From Microglena sp. YARC (taxonomy: Eukaryota > Chlorophyta > Chlorophyceae > Chlamydomonadales > Chlamydomonadaceae): a stretch of DNA of 64,000 nt. The stretch's first letter is position 1; the number at the start of each line of letters is the position of its first letter. Shown one piece after another: positions 43,764 to 53,399 of the stretch. A program made the translations under genes and the position numbers. The DNA lies in NCBI GenBank assembly GCA_022414725.1, contig CM039467.1, positions 10,606,513 to 10,670,512 on the forward strand, in the 5' to 3' direction. Under the pieces are notes generated by a model. It was not told the DNA's origin. It saw nothing but the letters and a program-made list of their open reading frames with translations, and made no database searches.

Positions 43764-45879
43764 GGTCGTGGTGGTCAGCCTCTGTTATGCAGTCTTATGA
43801 CTTACAATGCCATAGGATAGGCCTCTGCCAATGCTTGACATTCAGGGGGGCAGTTGTGAAAGTCCAATCAACAGAAGTATCACAACTCAATGTCACATTG
43901 ATTGCTGCCCACAATCTGTACACCCAGTGTTGGTTGGTTGACAAAATAGCTATTCGATAAATTGGCCGGTTGCATAATTTGATGATGACTTACAATGCCA
44001 TAGGCCTCTGCCAGGGCCTGACTGACAGCTTCAGCAGTGCCACCTCCCTCTGCAAGAGCTTGAGCCAGGGCCTGGGCCACAGCCACACCCCCATCAATAG
44101 CTGCAGCTTGGGCAATAGCCAGGGCAGCAGCTTCAGAATAACCTCCACCGACAGCAATTGCGATGCCCTGAAAAAGGATGTTGAAGAAAATGAGCCATCA
44201 CACTTCATCGCCCAAAGGAAGGCAAGTGAAATAAGCGTGTGCAGGAATGCGATGCAACACAGCAACAAATAAAAAACAGATACTGAGTACAAGGCGAGAC
44301 AGGGAAGAGAAGGAGCACCTACCGTGCAGTTCAATGATAGTGCACAATAGATTGAATCCCGAAGATTGCAATATGTGCTTACCTCAGCAATTGCTAGTGC
44401 CTCCGCATCTCCGCCTGCCGCAATAGCCTCAGCCAAAGCCTGAGTTGTAGCACTGGAGTCGCCTGATGCCTCTGCTAGAGCCAGAGCCTCGGCCACTGCA
44501 TCACCTCCAGTCCCATCGCCTGTCGCAAGGGGTGAGCCGCAACAGTCACAAGTGAAACAGCATGTCGGCAAAAATAAGTTGTAGATGCTTATACTGGCTA
44601 CAGCCAAACCAAGCTGATACATGAGGATGACTGCTAGAGGTGTGATTTTATCAGATGAATATTTGTGACAAATATCATTCGCGCTCATACGCATTCTCAT
44701 TCCATTCTCTTACCTGATGCCTTAGCAATAGCTTCAGCAATGCCAGTAGAGTTCCCTGAGGCCTGAGCAACAGCCGAGGCGGATGCAGAAGCCATCATCC
44801 TCCTTTTTCCTAAAGGGGCATATGCAGTTATATGTAAGCATTGATGTTAGGAGTTTTCAGTCAAAGTGGAATCTGATCACAGCCTGCAGCAGTTAGATAC
44901 TCTGTTCCACCTGGGGCAGCAGCCCAAAGCAAGCCTGTGCAGATCGCTCAAATAACTGAGCCAGGTACTTGAGCGAGATGCCCAGACTTACTTTGGGCAG
45001 CTGCACTACGATCTGCGGATCCAACGATGCATCAGTAGTTCAGTACTATCTCAGTCATTTTTTATAAAAAATCTACCCAGGAATACCATCCATATTATGT
45101 AATTTGAAGATGTTCCGATCCAATCAAAGACAGGTACGTACGTATTCAGCAGTACATCAGTTGAGACACCGCAACTCTACTGAAACCACTTACCAGGCAA
45201 GCAGTCGGTCGCACTTGCGTTAGCAACAGCAGCTGCAAAAGCCTCAGCTGTTCCGTTGTCTTCAGTGATGGCTTGAGCCACTGTTTAACAACAAATGAAA
45301 GGGAGAGGCAGGTAGTACAATATTTTACTGATTGGTTGGGAAGATTACTTGTATGATTGGTTGATATGAATGTCAATCGTTGGATCCTAGAGCTTGTTTG
45401 ATGATGACGACTGAAATATGTTTGACAAGATGAGGCTGTCAAGCAACTTTGATGTCAATATTGATTCACTTCGTAGATCTTAAGCTGCATAATATACATT
45501 AGGCTGCCATAATGCATATATCGACTAAGAAATTATAATTTATTGTAGCCCTAAGATGTATTGAAACAACAAGCATATGGGAATGCAAACAAAAAAACAG
45601 GATGGTCCAAGGGGGCAAGGAGGTGCTTCAGCTCGATTACATAGAAATGATCAGCTATATCTCACATGCAAGGGCTTCAGCAACAGATCCGCATCCGCTT
45701 CCAGCCACAGCAGTAGCCAGAGCTTGAGAAATGGCAGTCGCAGATGAGTCCCCAAGGGCTACAGTCTCAGCAATTGCTTGAGCGGCAGCAGATGAATTTC
45801 CAGATGCCGATGCCAGTGACAGTGAATAAGCCTGCGCTGTAGCTTCAGAATTTCCAGATGCAAAAGCCTCGGCAAGAGC
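43128..45879 (-). CDS. Ala-rich repeat protein, seven exons (5' and 3' ends not found)
   Basis: Seven minus-strand exons have AG/GT borders and matching phases: 45666-45879, 45194-45280, 44714-44809, 44383-44519, 43994-44167, 43423-43603 and 43128-43232. Phases run 0-1, 1-1, 1-1, 1-0, 0-0, 0-1, 1-1, giving 994 nt without a stop. All encode the same style of Ala-rich repeat, such as LAEAFASGNSEATAQAYSLS, VAQALAQALAEGGGTAEAVS and EALALAEASGDSSATTQALA. Sparse Cys occur (SGCGSVAEA, SGCESISEA). The first and sixth exons are clearly related, indicating exon duplication. No known domain; the composition recalls silk- or matrix-type structural proteins. A LINE fragment lies just upstream, so 5' exons may sit beyond it. 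An exon-end fragment (GCAGAGGCCTAT) is duplicated at 43800-43830. Confidence 0.6.
43727..43776. repeat. (TTG)n(GGT)n microsatellite
   Basis: About eight TTG followed by about eight GGT triplets, within an intron of the Ala-rich gene. Confidence 0.9.
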
Positions 45880-46021
45880 CTGAATGAGAAATTTGAGAGA
45901 TAAGGATTCCATTATAAATGTATTGAACCCTGAAAATAAAATACACAAACATCTGAAGACATAGACGTGAGCCTTATGAGAATGAACCGCTCAGCAGCAT
46001 GAGGTAACTGGAAAGTCAAAC

Positions 46022-46866
46022 ATAATTACATCTTACATTACATGTTAAAGTCTACTTGACACCGCGAGGGTGTATGAGACTCTGTGCTTTAAACAAAAAG
46101 AAAAAGCACCCACAAAGCAAAAAACCCCATTACATCAGGGGTGTGTCGAGGACAAACAAACCAAACTCCCAACCACCGTTTTGGTGGCGTAGGTATTAAA
46201 CCCCTTAGAGCAGGACCCAGATCTCAACCACTTACAGTGGCGGAGGTAAGAAGCTAAGAAATGAGAAGTCTCAAGAAGAAAAAAAAGGGATAATAAATTA
46301 CGGTGCCACTAAGCAGTCCAGGGCTTTCTGTCTTGCTCTTCTACAAGTAGAAAGATAGTCGGCTAGGTTGCTCCAAAAAGACTTAGTGCCATTTCCATTC
46401 ATAAAGGTTCTGAATGTGGAATCGCAGAATTCCACATTCCATACGGTTAAGTCGGTATCCTCATGGACATGCCTATAAATATCTGTAAACAGATTCTGGT
46501 AGCGGAGGCGAATATCATTATAAAAAGGGCACTCAAACATATGCATTTCATCCTCAGTTTTTTGGAACCCACACATTTGACAGTGTCTCATTGAGCGAGG
46601 GATGTGTGCTCTATCCACCACCCTCATTCTTTCTGTGTTCAGCCAATGGGAACCCATTCTAAACTGTGCTATAGAACGAATCTGATCCTGCTTATGTAAG
46701 GCGGATGTAAAGGGAATCAAGCCATTCTCATCATTGCTGTTGGCTGCGAACCATTTTTGGTATCGGAGGCGTTTAAAGCCAACCCTTCTCTCATCAGGGA
46801 TGTCTCTAACTGCATTGGTGTCACTTGGGTACTTAAACCTCCATGACTCAAAAACTTCATAATAAG
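46022..46866 (-). mobile_element. 5'-truncated LINE, 3' end of ORF2
   Basis: On the minus strand a frame open from 46866 to a stop at 46298 reads ESWRFKYPSDTNAVRDIPDE, RRVGFKRLRYQKWFAANSND, then RSIAQFRMGSHWLN, CQMCGFQKTEDEMHMFECPF and YNDIRLRYQNLF. The C-x2-C, ED-x-H and ECP-Y-x3-R layout is the Cys/His region found after the reverse transcriptase in many non-LTR retrotransposons. About 275 bp of 3' UTR follows and ends in ATGTAATGTAAG-ATGTAA repeats (46022-46046), a plausible LINE tail. The reverse transcriptase and endonuclease are absent; the truncation point abuts the 30-bp minisatellite. It lies upstream of the Ala-rich gene's exons in the same orientation. Confidence 0.6.
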
Positions 46867-46918
46867 CCAGACAACCTCATCATCATGGAGCAGGGGTGGG
46901 GGCTGGAGGATGAAGAGG

Positions 46919-48964
46919 CCAAAGGGAGATTCAGGAGGGGTAAGGAGTCAGAGGGAGAGTCAGGAGGGGGAGTGGAGTCAGAGGGAGAGTCAGGAGGGGG
47001 TGAGGAATCAGAGGGAGAGTCAGGAGGGGGAGAGGAGTCAGAGGGAAAGTCAGGAGGGGGAGAGGAGTAAGAGGGAGAGTCAGGAGGGGGAGAGGAGTCA
47101 GAGGGAAAATCAGGAGGGGGGGTGGAGTCAGAGAGAGAGGAGGGGGGTTCTAGAGAGATTCTTGGGGGATTCTTCCTCGTGGGGTGAGGAGGACGTGAGG
47201 CAGTGGGAGAGTCACGAGGGGGATAGGACTCCGAGGGAAAGTCAGGATAGGGAGAGGAGTCAGAGGGAGAGTCTGGAGGGGGAGAGGAGTCAGAGGGAGA
47301 GTCAGGAGGGGGGGAGGAGTCAGTGGGAGAGTCAGGTGGGGGGGTGGAGTCAGAGGGAGAGTCAGGAGGGGGGAAGAGTCAGAGGGAGAGTCAGGAGGGG
47401 GAGAGGAGTCAGTGGAAGAGTCGGGTGGGGGGTTGGAGTAAGAGGGAGAGTCAGGAGGGGGAGAGGAGTCAGAGGGAGAGTCAGGAGGGGGGGAGGAGTC
47501 AGAGGGAAAATCAGGAGGGGGAGAGGAGTCAGAGGGAGAGTCAGGAGGGGGGGTGGATTCAGAGGGAGAGGAGGGGGGTTCTAGAGAGATTCTTGGGGGA
47601 TTCTTCCTCGTGGGGTGAGAAGGACGTGAGGTAGTGGGAGAGTCAGGAGGGGGAGAGGAGTCAGAGGGAGAGTCAGGAGGGGGAGAGGAGTCAGAGGGAG
47701 AGATAAGCGGGGGAGTAGAGTCAGAGGGAGAGTCAGGAGGGGGTGAGGAATCAGAGGGAGAGTCAGGAGGGGGAGAGGAGTCAGAGGGAAAATCAGGAGG
47801 GGGGGTGGAGTCAGAGGGGAAGGAAGGGGGTTCTAGAGAGATTCTTGGGGGATTCTTTCTTGTGGGGTGAGGAGGACGTGAGGCAGTGGGAGAGTCAGGA
47901 GGGGGATAGGACTCCGAGGGAAAGTCAGGAGGGGGAGAGGAGTCGGAGAGAAAATCAGGAGGGGGAGAGGAGTCAGAGGGAGAATCAGGAGGGAGGGAGG
48001 AGTCAGAGGGAGAGTCAGGAGAGGGAGAGGAGTCAGTGGGAGAGTCAGGTGGCGGGGTGGAGTCAGAGGGAGAGTCAGGAGGGGGGAAGAGTCAGAGGGA
48101 GAGTCAGGAGGGGGAGAAGAGTTAGTGGAAGAGTCGGGTGGGGGGTTGGATTCAGAGGGAGACTCAGGAGGGGGAGAGGAGTCAGAGGGAGAGTCAGGAG
48201 GGGGGGAGGAGTCAGAGGGAAAATCAGGAGGGTGAGAGGAGTCAGAGGGAGAGTCAGGAGGGGGGTTCTAGAGAGATTCTCGGGGGATTCTTCCTTGTGG
48301 GGTGAGGAGGACGTGAGGCAGTGGGAGAGTCAGGAGGGGGAGAGGACTCCGAGGGAAAGTCAGGAGAGGAAGAGGAGTCAGAGGGGGAGTCAGGAGGGGG
48401 AGAGGTGTCAGAGGGAGAGTCAGGAGGGGGATATGAGTCAGAGGGAGAGTCAGGTGGGGGATATGAGTCAGAGGGAGAGTCAGGAGGGGGAGAGGAGTCA
48501 GAGGGAAATCAGGAGGGGGGGTGGAGTCAGAGGGAGAGGAGGGGGGTTCTAGAGAGATTCTTGGGGGATTCTTCCTCGTGGGGTGAGAAGGACGTGAGGT
48601 AGTGGGAGAGTCAGGAGGGGGATAGGAGTCCGAGGGAAAGTCAGGAGGGGGAGAGGAGTCAGAGGGAAAATCAGGAGGGGGAGAGGAGTCAGAGGGAGAA
48701 TCAGGAGGGGGGGATGAGTCAGAGGAGAGTCAGGAAGGGGATAGGACTCCGAGGGAGAGTCAGGTGGGGGTTGGAGTCAGAGGGAGAGTCAGGAGGGGGT
48801 GAGGCGTCAGTGGGAGAGTCAGGAGGGGGGGAGGAGTCACAAGGAAAATCAGGAGGGGGAGAGGAGTCAGAGGGAGAGTCAGGAAGGGGGTGGAGTCAGA
48901 GGGAGAGGAGGGGGGTTCTAGGGAGATTCTTGGGGGATTCTTCCTCGTGGGTTGAGGAGGACGT
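46919..48964. repeat. 30-bp minisatellite with higher-order units
   Basis: The unit is GAGTCAGAGGGAGAGTCAGG followed by AGGGGGAGAG. It is punctuated by a longer module, GGTTCTAGAGAGATTCTTGG followed by GGGATTCTTCCTCGTGGGGT, at 47146, 47579, 47830, 48266, 48548 and 48916. Spacings are 251-436 bp, so blocks were duplicated as higher-order units. Plus frames (SEGESGGGEE) are open through most of it but repeat-derived. The Copia element is inserted in the last module. Confidence 0.9.
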
Positions 48965-48969
48965 GAGGC
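48965..48969. other. Left 5-bp target-site duplication GAGGC of Copia copy 1
   Basis: GAGGC directly precedes the LTR at 48970 and recurs directly after the other LTR at 55909-55913. In the host minisatellite the same GGACGTGAGGCAGTGGG context is seen uninterrupted at 47190 and 47875, which confirms that GAGGC is host sequence. Confidence 0.85.
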
Positions 48970-49292
48970 TATCAGCTTGAAATCACTCCGGTAGAGTGGA
49001 CAGTAGATTAAAGCAGCGGAACAGACGCACCAATCTATACACGGAGACAAGGATAACGTTACAGACACAGGAGACCCATAAAGGGGCACCTGTGGTGAAA
49101 GGAGGCGGTAGACAGGAACCTAACAGGGTACAGATCAGACCGGAGACGTAGGTGACAGGAAGCTGCCACTGAGTCATCTCAAGATGACTCAGTCCCACGG
49201 GAAGCTGGCTCAGGAGAGCCGATAGTTCTAAGGGAGTACATAAGTAGTCACCAAGTCATAAACGCGTGAGAGCACCGCTATACATGCTGATA
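48970..49292 (-). repeat. 3' LTR of Copia copy 1
   Basis: 323 bp with 7-bp inverted ends. A polypurine tract (AGGTGGAG on the minus strand, 49293-49300) abuts it on the inner side, as expected for plus-strand priming. Confidence 0.85.
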
Positions 49293-49683
49293 CTCCACCT
49301 ATGACACAGGTGACATACAATAGTACTACTCCACCTATGGCACTGGTGACATAGAACTATATGTAACAAATTAAAAAAAAAAAAATCAAAGAACTCCGAA
49401 AAAAAAATCGAGAGAAACTTCAAATGAAACCCGAAGGGTGTAAGGGAAGGTATGAAGCAAGGCAAAGAACCAAAATTTGCCAAGTGGATATAAGAGGACA
49501 ACTAAATATCAAAGTCGGGTAACAACGGTATAGAAAACCCGATCCGGGAATAGGAACCTAATGCCAATCAATGATAACTTAAAGAAACTTGAAATGTAAC
49601 CAAAGAAACCCTAAAATGTAACCAAAAATTCCAGAATACATGTAACCAAAATTCTAGAATACATGTAACCAAAAAAAATTGGT

Positions 49684-51241
49684 TTAAGGAGAAGCAGTCA
49701 TTCCAAACATGCGAATGAAACGCCAGAACACCATAGGATCAAGGGGCTTGGTGAAGGGGTCAGCACAGTTGTCCTTAGTGTTAACATAGGCAACATCCAC
49801 CTGGCCATCCTCCACCAGCTCCTGGATATAGTGATGGATGACATCAATGTGCTTGTTGCGAGGGAGCAGCTGACAGTCATTGGCCCAGCTCAAGGACCCC
49901 AAGTTGTCACCCTGAATGGTGACCAGGTCACAAGGCAGCCCTATATCAATTCTCAACTTTTTCAACCATTGCACCTCCCTGGCAGTCTGAGACAGGGCCT
50001 GATGCTCAGCCTCACTGGAGCTAACTGCAACAGTGGGTTGCCTTTTGCTCATCCAATTCACAAGGCAGCCTCCAGCAAGCACAGCATAGCCAGTCTGAGA
50101 TCTCCTGTCAGACCCATCATCAGCAAAGGATGAGTCACTAAAGACAGTAAAAGAGAAACCAGGGCTGTGAGTGTAAGTGAGGCCCAGATGGGAATGTTCT
50201 CTCAAATACAAAAGCAAGCGCTTGGCTGCAGCCCACAGGGGGGCAGTGGGTTGAGCAGAAAACCTGGACAGGTAGCTAACAGCAAAAGAAATATCAGGCC
50301 TTGTGCAGGTAGCCAGGTACAGCAAAGCCCCCACAAGAGAGAGGTACTGGCTATTAGAGGCCAGAGGTTCTCCAGGAGGATCAGTGACAGTGCACTTGGA
50401 CATGGGAACTGAAAACTTGGGCTTGGTAGCAGCAGTGAGACCAAACTGCTCCACCAGCTCAACAATGTAGGAGTGCTGGGAGAGGTCGATCTTAACACAC
50501 CTGCCGTCAGAATCAAGTGTACAAGTCATGTCCAATGAAAGGAACTGGACAGGTACACCCATTTCCTTGACTTCCCACCCAGCTGCTTCCATAGCCTTGA
50601 TCAGCAAGGCATACTTATGCAGCTCACTAAAAGCACAGATAAAGTCATCCACATAGGTCAGGACATAGCTCCACCCACCAGTAGAATCCCTCCTGAAATA
50701 CAGAGCAGGTTCAGCTTTGCACATGGTAAAACCGTGGGCAACCAAAACCTGCTTTACATCTTTGCTCCAAGCCCTGGGTGCCTGCTTCAAACCATAAAGA
50801 GATTTAATTAGCTTGCACACAAGGGGAACATTGTCAGGACCAAGTTCATGAAAGCCCTCAGGCTGGTAGCAGAACAGGTCCAGACCAGGTTCCAGCTTGG
50901 CATTCAAGAATGCAGTCTTGATGTCCAGCTGCCTCACAAACATTTTTCTATGAGTGATGGCAGCAAGGAGCACACGAAGACCTGCTTTAGAGGAGACGGG
51001 GGCATATACATCATGGTAGTCCAGCCCAGGACGTTGCAGAAAACCACGAACTACAAAAACGAGCTTTAAAACGTAAAGAACCATCAGCCCCATGTTTCTT
51101 GACAAATAACCATCTGCCAGATAGAATCCTCTGCCTAGGAGGCTGTGGAGTGAGGACCCAAGTGCCATGAGCATGGAGGGAGGCCATCTCATCCTTCATA
51201 GCCTGCAGCCAGAGATCTCTGTCTGGGTTGGTAGGTAACAT
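49684..51241 (-). CDS. Copia reverse transcriptase and RNase H
   Basis: The last 1.5 kb of pol. The frame from 51241 (NPDRDLWLQAMKDEMASLHA, LSGRWLFVKK) is the usual Copia RT N-terminus. An extra A near 51055-51065 shifts it, after which the second frame gives FVVRGFLQRPGLDYHDVYAP, LDIKTAFLNAKLE, SLYGLKQAPRAW and the catalytic TYVDDFI. The C-terminal RNase H has SDSSFADDGSDRRSQTGYAV, VAVSSSEAEHQAL, the NKHIDVIHHYIQE region and a DPFTKPL end, and stops at 49684. It copies element RNA into DNA. A stop at 51248-51250 and the shift at ~51060 are both absent from copy 2, so they look like sequence errors rather than decay. Confidence 0.9.
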
Positions 51242-51569
51242 TGCAGCTTATAAAGAGAGTTCAGTAGAGGTAGAAATAAAAGCCCCCACGTACAAGCAGT
51301 GTACTTGTACATGGGCAGCGGGGATATCAGCAGTATCAGCAGTAACCGGTAATAAAGCCCCCAGCGCAGCACTCATGCGTGGTTGAACAAGGCCGGCCTC
51401 CTTTGCCTCTAAATCGTCGAAGCCTGGGTACACTGGAACACCCCAGCCATACGCAGTATCTGACCCGGACCAGTGTTCGAGGTCATCACTCACATCATCT
51501 GTGACGGCCACATCGTCGCAATGCCTGGTCCGGTATAAACCACCAGGTATATAGCAGGGGGTGAAGTGA

Positions 51570-53396
51570 TCAACAACTCCCGCGAGCTATCCGAATAGGT
51601 GGACGGGGGTGGCGACTAGTGGGCAGTGGACCTGTACTAGGTTCCACTATGACCCGAGGCTGTCCTAATCCTACGACTTCACCGACGAAACGTGGCGCAG
51701 AGGAAGGCCCGGCGACCCCCTGAGATTCGAATAAATTAGAGCTTGAAGGAACATCAGACTCCCCCTGGCCCAATGCCGCCGCACGCGATACAGCACCATC
51801 ATTACCTGGCCTGGGACGCATCGTCATCCCATGACCAGTAAAGCGGTCAACAATCGGGGTTGGTAAAGGGCCCAGGACAATGTCAGTAGTATCAAGCCCT
51901 TTACCGATGATAGCGGCAGGGGTGCGAGAAAAATACTGAGATCCATCATAGGGAAAGAGCCCAGGGATACAGTTATAGCTAAACTGTTCATAGAAGAGCA
52001 CATCACGACTCTCTACCACCTGGCGCAACTTCGGAACCCAAACAAAATAACCCTTACTCACCAGAGAATACCCAACCAGTCTACCAGATAACGCCCTTTC
52101 GTCAAGCTTATTGCGCTTCTTCCCATTCACTAAGGTAACATAGCATGGGCACCCGAACACGCGCAATAACGATACATCAGGTAGAACCCCAAAGAACAAC
52201 TCATAAGGAGTCTTGTCACCCTGATTAGGCAGCCGGTTGCGTAGGTAACACGCGGCGAGGAAGGCATAGGGCCAGAAGGACTTAGTGAGCTTAGACTCCA
52301 AGTGAATGCTCCTAGCTACGTTCTGAAGGACCCCATTGTACCGTTCCACAGTCGCATTCTGCTGAGCAGTGTAAGCCATGGACAATTCATGCACAGCACC
52401 AACCGATTCTAACCAATCCTCGAACCACTTCACTATAAATTCCTTAGCCCTGTCAGACCTAAGACACTTGAAAACAAATCCATGCAGCTGAGTCATCCAT
52501 CTGAGGATGGTAGTTTGAACTGCTAAGGGAGCTTCATCCCTGGTTCTCAAGCACAAGACCTCAGCATAGCCAGAGTATTGGTCAGTGAGACACAGAACAT
52601 AAAACTCCCCACGCAAGCCCCTAATATTAAATGGCCCCATGATGTCCAAGTGAAGGCGTTGTAATGGGGCACGGATCCTAGTTTTGCTTTCTTTAGGAAA
52701 AGGGATACGTTTTCCCTTTGCCTTCTGACAAGCATCACATGGGATCTTAGACAGTCTTTGCACCTGTTGGAGAGTGAGGGGTAAGTTCTGAACCAAACCC
52801 TTCCTTACAAGGTTGTGCATGGCATCATAGCCAGGGTGACCCAGCCGCCTATGCCACAACCATTCAGGAGTGGTAGGGATCACAACTCCACCATCCTCAT
52901 CAACATCAAGAGCAAAAGCTGGATAATCTTCAGCACCATACAAACGGCCACGAGGGGTGTGACAAGGCCTACATGCAAACTTGTACACACCATCACTGGA
53001 GGCAGGGAAAGACCACAGAACAGAAGAGCCCTGTGTGGCAGTACAACTAAGACTATCAAAAGAAATCTTGCAGTTGTGAGCATGGGCAACAGCATTTACT
53101 GACATGAGGTTCACCGGACAGTGTGGGATGTAGAGAACATTGGTTAAAGTGATTGGTGTCGGTAACCAATCACTACATAACACAATAGAACCCTGACCCA
53201 CAGACCGTTGAACCACACCATCACCAAATTTAACTGCTGGCCCAGTCTCAGAAGCATGAAACACAGTGAACAAAGACATATCACCTGTGATTGACATCCC
53301 AGCTCCAGAATCAACATGCCAGACACCCTCAGACAGGCTCGGGCTGCAGACATTTGAAAATTTCGCAGTGCAAGAGAAAAGGACAGAGCGTACCTC
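51570..53396 (-). CDS. Copia protease and integrase
   Basis: The frame is open from directly after the Gag stop (53397-53399) to 51570 without change of phase. The protease motif is WHVDSGAGMSI with active-site Asp at about 53318. The integrase has an HHCC zinc-binding region (WHRRLGHPGYDAM, CDACQKAK). Its catalytic DDE is seen in LHLDIMGPF, CLRSDRAKEF and TAQQNATVERYN. The GKKRNKLDERA, GRLVGY and YFVWVP segments are typical of the Copia integrase C-terminus. Beyond 51570 a 1-2-base indel interrupts the linker; the linker (FDDLEAKEAGLVQPRMSAAL) resumes in another frame at 51511-51248. Confidence 0.9.
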   Translation of the reverse strand, partial: EVRSVLFSCTAKFSNVCSPSLSEGVWHVDSGAGMSITGDMSLFTVFHASETGPAVKFGDGVVQRSVGQGSIVLCSDWLPTPITLTNVLYIPHCPVNLMSVNAVAHAHNCKISFDSLSCTATQGSSVLWSFPASSDGVYKFACRPCHTPRGRLYGAEDYPAFALDVDEDGGVVIPTTPEWLWHRRLGHPGYDAMHNLVRKGLVQNLPLTLQQVQRLSKIPCDACQKAKGKRIPFPKESKTRIRAPLQRLHLDIMGPFNIRGLRGEFYVLCLTDQYSGYAEVLCLRTRDEAPLAVQTTILRWMTQLHGFVFKCLRSDRAKEFIVKWFEDWLESVGAVHELSMAYTAQQNATVERYNGVLQNVARSIHLESKLTKSFWPYAFLAACYLRNRLPNQGDKTPYELFFGVLPDVSLLRVFGCPCYVTLVNGKKRNKLDERALSGRLVGYSLVSKGYFVWVPKLRQVVESRDVLFYEQFSYNCIPGLFPYDGSQYFSRTPAAIIGKGLDTTDIVLGPLPTPIVDRFTGHGMTMRPRPGNDGAVSRAAALGQGESDVPSSSNLFESQGVAGPSSAPRFVGEVVGLGQPRVIVEPSTGPLPTSRHPRPPIRIARGSC

Positions 53397-53399
53397 CTA
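53397..53399 (-). promoter_or_regulatory. In-frame UAG between Gag and Pol (candidate readthrough site)
   Basis: The context on the minus strand is GACAAGAAATAGGAGGTACG. Gag and Pol are in the same frame on either side, and Pol has no ATG for its first 33 codons. The same stop is present in copy 2 (60352-60354), so it is unlikely to be a random error. Confidence 0.5.

Noticed and set aside
46843..48980. Frames of up to 269 codons with SQRESQEGERSQ or SEGESGGGEE repeats
   Set aside because: Derived from the 30-bp minisatellite; two frames are open in parallel and no non-repeat coding sequence is attached.
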